NCBI GenBank assembly: GCA_031283825.1
Contig: JAITAZ010000520.1
Coordinates: 1 to 5,212 of the forward strand
Direction: 5' to 3'
Source of the DNA: Planctomycetaceae bacterium
Lineage (GTDB): Bacteria; Planctomycetota; Planctomycetia; Pirellulales; Thermoguttaceae
Length of the DNA: 5,212 nucleotides
The notes under the pieces are model-generated. The model was not told the origin of the DNA, searched no databases, and saw only the letters and a list, made by a program, of their open reading frames with translations. Both the position numbers and the translations under genes were made by a program. Positions 1 through 5,212 of this stretch are shown here, piece after piece (position 1 is the stretch's first letter; the number at the start of each line of letters is the position of its first letter).

Positions 1-90
1 ACTAACTAAATAATTGACTAGATAAATCAACTATAACTAAACAAACCTAAATAATATAATTTTATGAATATTAAAATCATCATTTGCATT

Positions 91-138
91 TTCCGCGATT
101 ATCCGTATTCACCAAAAAATCCGATATTATCCGTGTTT
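91..138. repeat. Degenerate 10-bp repeat, four copies in two pairs
   Basis: Four decamers fit the pattern ATCCGTRTTY: 91-100 TTCCGCGATT, 101-110 ATCCGTATTC, 119-128 ATCCGATATT and 129-138 ATCCGTGTTT. An 8-bp A-rich spacer (111-118) separates the two pairs. The CCG cores start at 93, 103, 121 and 131. The array lies just past the end of the small TPR gene, next to a possible terminator. It reads as a short intergenic repeat of unknown role. The copies are visible directly, and any function is unknown. Confidence 0.6.
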
Positions 139-156
139 AAAAAACCGTGCATGGTT
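139..156 (-). terminator. Weak terminator-like hairpin after the small TPR gene
   Basis: On the minus strand AACC (156-153) can pair with GGTT (146-143) around a 6-nt loop, and the run of T continues to 139. It starts about 50 nt after the stop codon of the leftward gene, where a terminator would be expected. The stem is only 4 bp, so it would be weak by itself. No stronger hairpin with a T-run was found in 1-208. Confidence 0.3.
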
Positions 157-208
157 ACCAAATAATTTTTATAAATGTACCTAATAAAATCTGAATAGGC
201 GATTATGT

Positions 209-982
209 TTATGGTCTTGCGGCGGTTCCGTATTTGGCTTTTAGTTCTTGGAGCATTTGTTGATTGTCTCTTGAAAAAGAATCTCTTGCGCCGTTTAATA
301 TTGATTGTGCGGACGTGAATCTTTGTCTTGCTCTTCCTTCGTCTCCGTTTTGGTCAAGCGCTTTTACTAGATGCAATACAAACACTGGACCTTCACACGA
401 TAACGTTACCGCTTTTTCCAATACTGGAATTGCGTCAGCCGCTCTATCAGCGTTTAACAAAATTAGTCCTTTTGTGTCTAATAAATTGACGTCGTCAACT
501 TTAGCCGACAGAGCGTTGTCAACCATCGCGAGCGCGCCAGCGTGATCCTTATTCACTTTCGATTTCAACATCGCAAGATTATTGCTAAACAACACGTTAT
601 TCGGCGAGATATCTAAACCTTTCTGATACAATCCCATTGCACGTTCCGGTTTGCCGCGAACCAGCCAATAATTCGCAAGCACCATCACAATATCGGGATT
701 GTCAAGTTTTCGCGGCTTCGGATCAATGTCGGAAACCGGAACGTCAAACTGCACGTTGAACTTGCCCGATAAATTATTCTTCAACCTAAAAGAACCTATA
801 TTCGTCAACGAATCCCATTCGACATGATAACCGCCCTTAATCGGCGTTATCTTTCCGCCTTTAATCGGCGTCAATTCAGCGTCAGACGATTCTTGCGCAA
901 AAAGCGATCCCGAAACAATCGTCTGAAAAAAAATAACCGCAACGCCCGCGAAAATAATTCGCCTAAAATTTGATATTTTCAT
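209..982 (-). CDS. Secreted tetratricopeptide-repeat protein, 257 aa
   Basis: A small exported TPR protein, probably a periplasmic or cell-surface protein-interaction module; partner unknown. Residues 1-29 look like a Sec signal peptide: basic start (K2, R7, R8), hydrophobic stretch at about 9-28, and a likely cut after SLFA (A29). Residues 38-51 carry TPIKGG twice with an 8-residue period. Residues 52-90 form a linker of unknown fold. From about 95 to 232 there are roughly four TPR-like helical pairs (95-128, 129-163, 164-198, 199-232), seen in small/large/small patterns such as LANYWLVRGKPERAMGLYQKGL with SPNN at the turn. The C-terminus is a charged helix. The start at 982 is supported by an AAAGGAG box 6 nt upstream and by an intact signal peptide. 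The gene lies 197 bp after the large TPR gene on the same strand. No catalytic residues are recognisable. The TPR call is fairly sure; the function is not known. Confidence 0.88.
   Translation of the reverse strand: MKISNFRRIIFAGVAVIFFQTIVSGSLFAQESSDAELTPIKGGKITPIKGGYHVEWDSLTNIGSFRLKNNLSGKFNVQFDVPVSDIDPKPRKLDNPDIVMVLANYWLVRGKPERAMGLYQKGLDISPNNVLFSNNLAMLKSKVNKDHAGALAMVDNALSAKVDDVNLLDTKGLILLNADRAADAIPVLEKAVTLSCEGPVFVLHLVKALDQNGDEGRARQRFTSAQSILNGARDSFSRDNQQMLQELKAKYGTAARP
831..878 (-). repeat. 24-bp tandem duplication coding the TPIKGG repeat
   Basis: Two adjacent 24-bp units (831-854 and 855-878) match at 16 of their first 17 bases and diverge after that. On the coding strand they encode LTPIKGGK and ITPIKGGY just after the signal peptide. 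The high DNA identity suggests a fairly recent in-frame duplication or a segment kept similar. A gain or loss of one unit would leave the reading frame intact. Confidence 0.7.
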
Positions 983-988
983 AATAAT

Positions 989-995
989 CTCCTTT
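989..995 (-). promoter_or_regulatory. Strong Shine-Dalgarno sequence for the small TPR gene
   Basis: The minus strand reads AAAGGAG, then ATTATT, then ATG at 982, so a near-perfect ribosome-binding site sits 6 nt before the start. The leader further upstream (about 996-1022) is almost all A and T, which favours an open mRNA. This fixes the start codon and contrasts with the large gene, which has no such site. Confidence 0.9.
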
Positions 996-1039
996 CAATT
1001 TTTTTAACTTTTTTTAAATTTTTGTAACTATTCAGTTGC

Positions 1040-1068
1040 AGTATTTTTTTAAGGGACGAAGTGGACAA
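1040..1068 (-). promoter_or_regulatory. Weak candidate promoter for the small TPR gene
   Basis: On the minus strand TTGTCC (1068-1063) is followed after 17 nt by AATACT (1045-1040). Each hexamer matches the sigma70 consensus at 4 of 6 positions. Transcription would begin near 1033 and give a leader of about 50 nt. Better boxes were not seen in the 197-bp gap, so read-through from the large gene is an equal or better explanation. Confidence 0.25.
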
Positions 1069-1105
1069 GCTGAATTTAAATCTGTATTAGCGACTCAATG
1101 GACAA
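1055..1105 (-). repeat. Direct repeat TTGTCCA-N4-GTC, two copies
   Basis: On the minus strand TTGTCCA, four variable bases and GTC occur at 1105-1092 and again at 1068-1055, 37 bp apart. The downstream copy overlaps the candidate -35 box of the small gene. A related CTTGTCC lies at 5045-5051, close to the -35 box of the large gene. It could be a regulator half-site or chance. Confidence 0.4.
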
Positions 1106-1179
1106 AACAAAAATTCTGCTGACATATATGAAAGTTCCAATATTCATCTTCTTAATACAACTACTACAACTATTACGAC

Positions 1180-4100
1180 TTATTTTTCTTTATTATCTAT
1201 TGTTTCGTTTTCGTCTTCGTTTTCTTCAGGTTCAAAAAATTCTATTCCTTTTGTGTCTGGCGTTTCGTTACTATCTGTGAACTTAACGACAATTGATAGA
1301 ACTTTTTTATTTCCGAGATTTATAAATTTATCTTCCGGCACGTTGTCTCCGCTTAAAATAACTCTTTCACCTTTTTCGATTCTGTTCATTATTCTATCGA
1401 TTCTTTCATAGACTTTTTCTGATGGTTGTTTTTGTTCGAGCAACACGAGAGTTGACGCTAACAACGCTGGAGTCATTGACGGGAATCGATCAATTTCGTC
1501 TATTAGCAACGTGAATGCTTCGTCGACTCTGTCGGCTTTTGCCAGAGTAACGGCGAGCGGGTAAACTTCGATTCCTCCTGTTGCGGCGATAATTCGTAGA
1601 TGTCTTATTGCGCTATCGAAAATATCGTTATCTAGGAACAGTTTGCCTAATTTTCGATGTAACGACGCGATAAATTCTTTGCTTTCTCCTCTTGTTTCAG
1701 CTAGTGCGACGCATCTTTGGGCGGTTTTATCTGCTTCTTTGATTTCTTTTTTATCGATTTGATCTGCTGCTAGATTGTATATTCGTTGATAAGGTTGCGG
1801 GAAGATTCCTTCGGCGTCGAGTACGATATTTTGTAATCTTGCTGTAACTCTGAGTGATCTTGCTTCATCGATTCGTTTATCTTCTTCTAGCATTGCGATA
1901 TATCTACCCCATACGGCGGGCAGCGTATTTCCGTGATTTATTGTTTCGCGGTATGCATCCATTATTTGACGTTTTGTTTCGTCGTCGTGTCGTTTTCCTG
2001 CTGCTGCTGATTCTTCGATTGCCGCTTTTAGCAGGTAAGCCAAGTCCCAATCGTTTCGCATTGACACGATTGTTTTTTGTAATTCTCGAAGTTCGTCGTA
2101 GGGCGGATTTTTGCTTTTGAGTAGTAGTCTAGCGTAGATATATCTCCAGAGCGTTCCGGTGGCTTCGCCTTCGAGGAGTTTGATGCGTTTCATCAAGTCG
2201 GTTGCTTTTTCGACATTTTCTTGATCGACTTCGTAATTTGCCAGAGTGAACAGCGAGCTTGGCCCCATTACGTCTGGCGTGCTATCGAAAGTTGTTTTTA
2301 GCGTTTCGTAGATTTTGCTTGACAGGTTTGTGTCGGCGGTTGTTTGTGGTTGGATTAGCGTTTTGAAACGTTCTTTTTGCGTGATTGTTAATTTATCGCT
2401 TTTTTGAACTTCGTTATTTACGATATCGACGATACTTTCGGAGTCACCGCGTCTTGTTGCGTCTCTGATTCTTTCGGCGAAGTAGGTATATTCTCCGTTT
2501 TCCATGCTTCTTATTTCGCTTAGAACTCTTTCGTATTCGTTTTTCTGTAGCGAGGACGCGTAAATCGACGCCATTGACGCCATGAATTGTAGGTGTTGCG
2601 AGTAGGTTGTTGCGGGCATTATGACGCCGTCTTTATTTCGTTGTCGCGGCATTTGACGTTTTTCGATTAGTTTGAATTTTTGTATTGAGTCGGCGACGGC
2701 TTTATTGATTGTGTCGGAGTTTCCGGTTAGTGAGGCTCTTGTGATTTCGATTTGGACGAGGGCTATATCGATTATCCATGGCGAGGTTAATTCGTCTCTT
2801 TTGGTTTCGAGGTATCGGAGGTGGTCTTGTAGTTTATCGAGGTCTTCGTTTGTAACGGTGTTTGATGTCATGCAATATAGGAATAGGCTTTGTGTGTAGA
2901 GGAATCGTAGGGCGATATTATTGGGGTCATTTTTCACGGCGTTTCCCATTATTTCGAGTGATTTTTTGGTATTGCCTTTTTGTTGGTAGATTCCTGCGGC
3001 GGCAACTGACGCGGCTTGGGCGATTCGTGGGATTACGGTTGCGTTTTCGTAATATTTGACTGCCGTATCGAGTTTACCTTGATCTGCCATTAAGCGTCCC
3101 ATTAGCAAAGCTGATTCGCTTACTACTTGAGAGTATATACTGACAGAATCGAGCGTATTATTTTGGAATTTGAGAAATGTATTGCTTCCTTCGGGAAATT
3201 CTAGTAGTAATATTTGAGTTGCGTCGCTTAATTTTTTAACTGATGTAGCGAACAATCGTTTTACTTCTTCGGCGTTTTTGGGGTCTTTTTTATCTTGGAT
3301 TCCCATAGCTTTTGCTCTGAGTGCCCATGCTTCGTAGGCGTCGAGGCGTGCGGTGAGGAAGTTGCGGATTTCTTTAATGCGTTGAAGGTATGCCGTTTTT
3401 CCTTCGACTAGGTAGTTGTCGAGGTGTGATAATATTTTTCGTGCTTTTTCGAATTCTTTTGTGCTGATTAGTGCGATTACGACTCGACCTATTATTTCTG
3501 GATTTGCGTAAGGCAAGCTGTGTTCGATTCCTTTTTCCCAAGTGCGGATAGCTTCGGCGATATTTCCGTTTGACTGATAGAAGTCGCCGAGAAACTGGTA
3601 TCCGATATCCAAGTTTGGATTTTTATCGACAGCGCGTTTGAGGTAAGTTAGGGCTTTATCGCGAAGTTCGGTAGCTTGTTTAGCTTTTCCGGCTTCGAGT
3701 GCGGCGGCGGCTTGGCGGAATGTGTATCGTCCTGCGAGGATTAAGCCTTCGGCGTTATCGGGATCGAGTTTGAGAATTGAGTCAAGATCGTTATCGAGTT
3801 TATCTTCGAGTGGTCTTTTTTGGATATATTTTTCGAATCGGCTATTGAAATTGTATCTAGTGAGGTAGGCGAGAACGGCGTCTTTATTGAGTTCGACCAT
3901 TTCGTCGATTATATTTTGTGCTAATTCGACTCTTTTTCCTTCGCTCATATTTTTGAGTGTTTCGCTTGCGGATTCTTTATAATTTTTATTATCGGCGTCG
4001 ATAATGAATCCGGCGTAGCAGGTTGCTATTTCGAGGTCGGCGCGTCGTAGTTTGTAAACTTTATCGAGTAATTCGTCGTAGTGTGTGTGTGCGAAACCTG

Positions 4101-4851
4101 TAACTTGGTCGGGTTCGTATTTTTCGCCTCTTGCGACTTTGGGAAATGAGGCGAGGGCGATATATCGAAGGGCGTCGTAATTTTCTTTGCTGCTTGAGGA
4201 GAGTTCGCTTTGATAGATTTCTATTGCGCGGTTGAGGACTTCGGTTGTATCGCGGAGTTCCCATTCGAGTTCCATAATGCGTTTTTGGAAGGGCAGGATT
4301 TCGTTAGTAGAGTTGAGAGTTCGGACGAGGTCTTTGCAATTTTCGATAATTTCGCGGCGGCGGCGAGTTTGGATAGCACCAGCGCCGGTTTCATCGACAA
4401 GAAGGCTTTCGAGGACTTCGTTATATTTTTTAAGGATAGTAATATCGTCTTGTTTTTGGTCTCTGATATTTTTTAGTAGTGAGGCGGCTTTGAGTTTACC
4501 GTCGTAGGCTGTTTTGATTGCGGCGATGTAATTGGGCGAATTTTTGTTATCGCCGTGTTCGCGGATTGCTTGATTTCGGAGTTCGTTGGACTCTCTCATT
4601 AGTTCGTTGACGTTATCGATGATGTTTGTGGTGAGGTTAGCGGAGCGGAACATATATACTCCGACTGCGATACCGACAAAGAGAAGTAAAACTCCGACGC
4701 CGACGAATAGTAATTTCCATTGAACGACGTATTCGGCGACTTCGACTGACGCAACGCGGACGTTGGAGGGGTCTGTTTCGGCGGGGGAGATTGGTTGTGA
4801 TGATTCATTATTTGAATCGGCGGCGGTATTGTTAGTAAATTGGTCAGACAT
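1180..4851 (-). CDS. Large membrane-anchored TPR-repeat protein, 1223 aa
   Basis: Probably a scaffold at the cytoplasmic membrane; no enzyme motif or named family was recognised. Residues 1-40 are polar and low in complexity (N, S, D, E, P). Residues about 43-68 are one membrane helix (VVQWKLLFVGVGVLLLFVG and on). The charged, helical region at 75-215 may be coiled coil. TPR-like pairs are clearest at about 352-445 (KLDPDNAEGLILAGRYTF; NPNLDIGYQFLGDFYQSNG), 581-645, 864-896, 977-1008 and 1021-1125; the rest is helical and probably holds degenerate repeats. The tail 1204-1223 is acidic. Flanking charges do not settle topology, though a large extracytoplasmic domain is plausible. No Shine-Dalgarno precedes the ATG. 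The frame stays open for 57 codons upstream (to a stop at 5023-5025) but has no ATG, GTG or TTG there. The next internal Met is residue 67, inside the membrane helix, so 4851 is the best start. Codons end mostly in A or C, unlike most of the neighbouring gene. Confidence 0.9.
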   Translation of the reverse strand: MSDQFTNNTAADSNNESSQPISPAETDPSNVRVASVEVAEYVVQWKLLFVGVGVLLLFVGIAVGVYMFRSANLTTNIIDNVNELMRESNELRNQAIREHGDNKNSPNYIAAIKTAYDGKLKAASLLKNIRDQKQDDITILKKYNEVLESLLVDETGAGAIQTRRRREIIENCKDLVRTLNSTNEILPFQKRIMELEWELRDTTEVLNRAIEIYQSELSSSSKENYDALRYIALASFPKVARGEKYEPDQVTGFAHTHYDELLDKVYKLRRADLEIATCYAGFIIDADNKNYKESASETLKNMSEGKRVELAQNIIDEMVELNKDAVLAYLTRYNFNSRFEKYIQKRPLEDKLDNDLDSILKLDPDNAEGLILAGRYTFRQAAAALEAGKAKQATELRDKALTYLKRAVDKNPNLDIGYQFLGDFYQSNGNIAEAIRTWEKGIEHSLPYANPEIIGRVVIALISTKEFEKARKILSHLDNYLVEGKTAYLQRIKEIRNFLTARLDAYEAWALRAKAMGIQDKKDPKNAEEVKRLFATSVKKLSDATQILLLEFPEGSNTFLKFQNNTLDSVSIYSQVVSESALLMGRLMADQGKLDTAVKYYENATVIPRIAQAASVAAAGIYQQKGNTKKSLEIMGNAVKNDPNNIALRFLYTQSLFLYCMTSNTVTNEDLDKLQDHLRYLETKRDELTSPWIIDIALVQIEITRASLTGNSDTINKAVADSIQKFKLIEKRQMPRQRNKDGVIMPATTYSQHLQFMASMASIYASSLQKNEYERVLSEIRSMENGEYTYFAERIRDATRRGDSESIVDIVNNEVQKSDKLTITQKERFKTLIQPQTTADTNLSSKIYETLKTTFDSTPDVMGPSSLFTLANYEVDQENVEKATDLMKRIKLLEGEATGTLWRYIYARLLLKSKNPPYDELRELQKTIVSMRNDWDLAYLLKAAIEESAAAGKRHDDETKRQIMDAYRETINHGNTLPAVWGRYIAMLEEDKRIDEARSLRVTARLQNIVLDAEGIFPQPYQRIYNLAADQIDKKEIKEADKTAQRCVALAETRGESKEFIASLHRKLGKLFLDNDIFDSAIRHLRIIAATGGIEVYPLAVTLAKADRVDEAFTLLIDEIDRFPSMTPALLASTLVLLEQKQPSEKVYERIDRIMNRIEKGERVILSGDNVPEDKFINLGNKKVLSIVVKFTDSNETPDTKGIEFFEPEENEDENETIDNKEK

Positions 4852-4883
4852 AATTGAGGAAGTTGTGTTAAGGTTGTGTGTTA

Positions 4884-4925
4884 AAAGGTAAATGGTTAAA
4901 GGTAAAAGGTTGAATGTCGAATGTT
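4884..4925. repeat. Degenerate heptanucleotide tandem repeat in the leader
   Basis: Six 7-bp units follow each other without a gap: AAAGGTA (4884), AATGGTT (4891), AAAGGTA (4898), AAAGGTT (4905), GAATGTC (4912) and GAATGTT (4919). A related GAAAACC follows at 4926. On the transcribed strand this reads as pyrimidine-rich AACCTTT/TACCTTT units. They lie about 33 to 74 nt before the start codon, inside the predicted untranslated leader. Looser GTTGTG-TTA copies (4862-4883) extend the repetition toward the gene. Confidence 0.75.
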
Positions 4926-4994
4926 GAAAACCAACTAAACGATTTATTGTTAGCGAGTTGTTTTTTTGTAACGAAAATTCCGACTCATTATGTT

Positions 4995-5016
4995 GAATCG
5001 AAAGTTCGTAGGATTC
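4995..5016. promoter_or_regulatory. Inverted repeat over the -10 box and start point (possible operator)
   Basis: GAATC (4995-4999) and GATTC (5012-5016) form an inverted repeat with a 12-bp gap. A smaller dyad, CGAA-AG-TTCG (4999-5008), overlaps it but is not concentric. The right arm overlaps the -10 box, and the repeat covers the expected start point near 5006, a common position for a repressor site. The arms are short, so chance is possible. Confidence 0.25.
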
Positions 5017-5040
5017 TACCGATCAAGATTTCTCTGTCAA
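5013..5040 (-). promoter_or_regulatory. Sigma70-type promoter for the large TPR gene
   Basis: The minus strand has a perfect -35 box TTGACA (5040-5035), a 16-nt spacer and TAGAAT (5018-5013), which matches the -10 consensus at 5 of 6 positions. An A/T tract at 5058-5068 lies roughly where an UP element would sit. Transcription would begin near 5006, giving a leader of about 155 nt before the ATG at 4851. This is the best promoter in the window and is correctly oriented. Confidence 0.65.
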
Positions 5041-5065
5041 TAGGGGACAAGTCAGACAAAAAAAT

Positions 5066-5090
5066 TTTGTAACCGTTCACGGTTTTCAAA
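5066..5090. repeat. Imperfect hairpin upstream of the promoter
   Basis: AACCG (5071-5075) pairs with CGGTT (5080-5084) around TTCA. TTTG (5066-5069) and CAAA (5087-5090) extend the stem past a small internal loop. An overlapping inverted repeat ACAAAA/TTTTGT spans 5056-5070. It lies upstream of the -35 box, so it could be a DNA-binding site or a weak terminator from an upstream gene. No clean T-run follows it in either direction. Confidence 0.4.
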
Positions 5091-5114
5091 TTCGGAATTA
5101 AAGTATTTTTGTAA

Positions 5115-5130
5115 TTGTTTACGTGAAACA
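5115..5130. promoter_or_regulatory. Near-match to the ParB binding site parS
   Basis: The 16 bases TTGTTTACGTGAAACA match the widely conserved parS palindrome TGTTTCACGTGAAACA at 13 of 16 positions. The right half is nearly perfect, while the left half looks as if one C had been lost. The window has no parA or parB gene to support it. The stretch also makes a simple inverted repeat, TTGTTT-ACGTG-AAACAA (5115-5131), so another regulator or chance could explain it. Confidence 0.25.
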
Positions 5131-5186
5131 AGGCGACCGTAGGTAGGCGACCTTTCGCCGAAAGGTCGCGTCGGCGTTAGCCGACG
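5131..5186. repeat. Two abutting GC-rich hairpins (REP-like)
   Basis: Hairpin 1 has a perfect 9-bp stem, GCGACCTTT (5147-5155) with AAAGGTCGC (5161-5169), and loop CGCCG. Hairpin 2 has GTCGGC (5170-5175) with GCCGAC (5180-5185) and loop GTTA; its stem can gain a seventh pair, C5169-G5186, at the cost of hairpin 1. AGGCGACC occurs at 5131-5138 and 5145-5152, so two copies could compete for the same arm. No T-run follows on either strand, which argues against a simple terminator. It resembles a short REP/BIME-type element or the end of a structured RNA; which one is undecided. Confidence 0.6.
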
Positions 5187-5212
5187 GTAAATCTGAATTG
5201 ATTTTAGGGAAT

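Larger units (their letters stand above)
4852..5212. other. Non-coding region upstream of the large TPR gene
   Basis: No gene with a start codon and coding character is visible in these 361 bp. Reading leftward toward the gene, it holds two GC-rich hairpins, a parS-like site, an imperfect hairpin, a sigma70-type promoter, an inverted repeat over the promoter, and a leader with heptanucleotide repeats. The direction of whatever gene lies beyond 5212 cannot be told. Confidence 0.8.

Noticed and set aside
14..37. TTGACT and TATAAC as a plus-strand promoter near the left edge
   Set aside because: The spacer is only 12 bp, and there is no plus-strand gene downstream.
64..165. Small plus-strand open frame of 33 codons beginning ATG AAT ATT AAA
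   Set aside because: It has no ribosome-binding site, runs through the decamer repeats, and its composition follows the A/T-rich background. A TATAAT at 55-60 lacks a -35 partner at a normal distance.
264..545. Plus-strand open frame of 93 codons opposite the small TPR gene
   Set aside because: It is antisense to a gene with a signal peptide, TPRs and a strong ribosome site, and it has no ribosome site of its own or recognisable domain.
1024..1050. Hairpin GTAACT-ATTC-AGTTGC followed by a T-run, read on the plus strand as a terminator
   Set aside because: No plus-strand gene ends here, the stem contains a wobble pair, and in the minus direction the sequence after the hairpin is A-rich, not T-rich.
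1098..1280. Plus-strand open frame of 60 codons rich in L, F and Y
   Set aside because: Most of it is antisense to the A-rich end of the large gene. The hydrophobic residues are the complement of Lys/Glu/Asn codons, and no ribosome site precedes it.
1854..3059. Three plus-strand open frames opposite the middle of the large gene
   Set aside because: They arise because A/C-ending codons on the coding strand leave few stops in antisense frames. They overlap each other or the real gene and have no supporting signals.
4061..4808. Further open frames on both strands near the 5' end of the large gene
   Set aside because: All lie inside the 1223-residue gene in other frames, are low in complexity or Arg/Ser-rich, and have no ribosome site or domain.
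4852..5022. N-terminal extension of the large gene through the open upstream frame
   Set aside because: There is no ATG, GTG or TTG in that frame, and the stretch includes the heptanucleotide repeats and the predicted transcript start. The ATG at 4851 gives a normal cytoplasmic tail before the membrane helix.

Overview
The window holds two leftward (minus-strand) genes, both for tetratricopeptide-repeat (TPR) proteins, with A/T-rich non-coding DNA around them. No RNA gene, transposase, CRISPR array or enzyme-coding gene is visible. The host looks like a Gram-negative-type bacterium, because one protein has a Sec signal peptide and the other an N-terminal membrane anchor. Long TPR proteins of unknown function, an SD-less start on a long gene, and hairpins with a GGC-GTTA-GCC core would fit a lower-GC planctomycete. 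That assignment is an inference from general impression, and no marker gene confirms it.

Layout, left to right. 1-208: A/T-rich sequence downstream of the small gene, with a degenerate 10-bp repeat (91-138) and a weak terminator-like hairpin (139-156). 209-982 (-): a 257-residue secreted TPR protein with a clear Shine-Dalgarno sequence. 983-1179: a 197-bp gap with a weak candidate promoter and a duplicated TTGTCCA-N4-GTC motif. 1180-4851 (-): a 1223-residue single-pass membrane protein with scattered TPRs and an acidic C-terminal tail. 4852-5212: 361 bp of non-coding DNA. Reading toward the large gene, it holds two GC-rich hairpins, a site close to the ParB parS consensus, a hairpin at 5066-5090, a good sigma70-type promoter (TTGACA-N16-TAGAAT), and a leader of about 155 nt with a 7-bp tandem repeat and no Shine-Dalgarno sequence.

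The large gene is probably transcribed from the promoter at 5013-5040. The small gene may be read from its own weak promoter or by read-through, since no convincing terminator separates the two. Both products should work at or beyond the cytoplasmic membrane and are probably protein-protein interaction scaffolds. A shared complex is only a guess from adjacency and fold. No complete new system is demonstrated. The most unusual signals are a flip in third-codon-position bias between and within the two genes, the heptanucleotide repeat in the leader, and the compact hairpin pair upstream.
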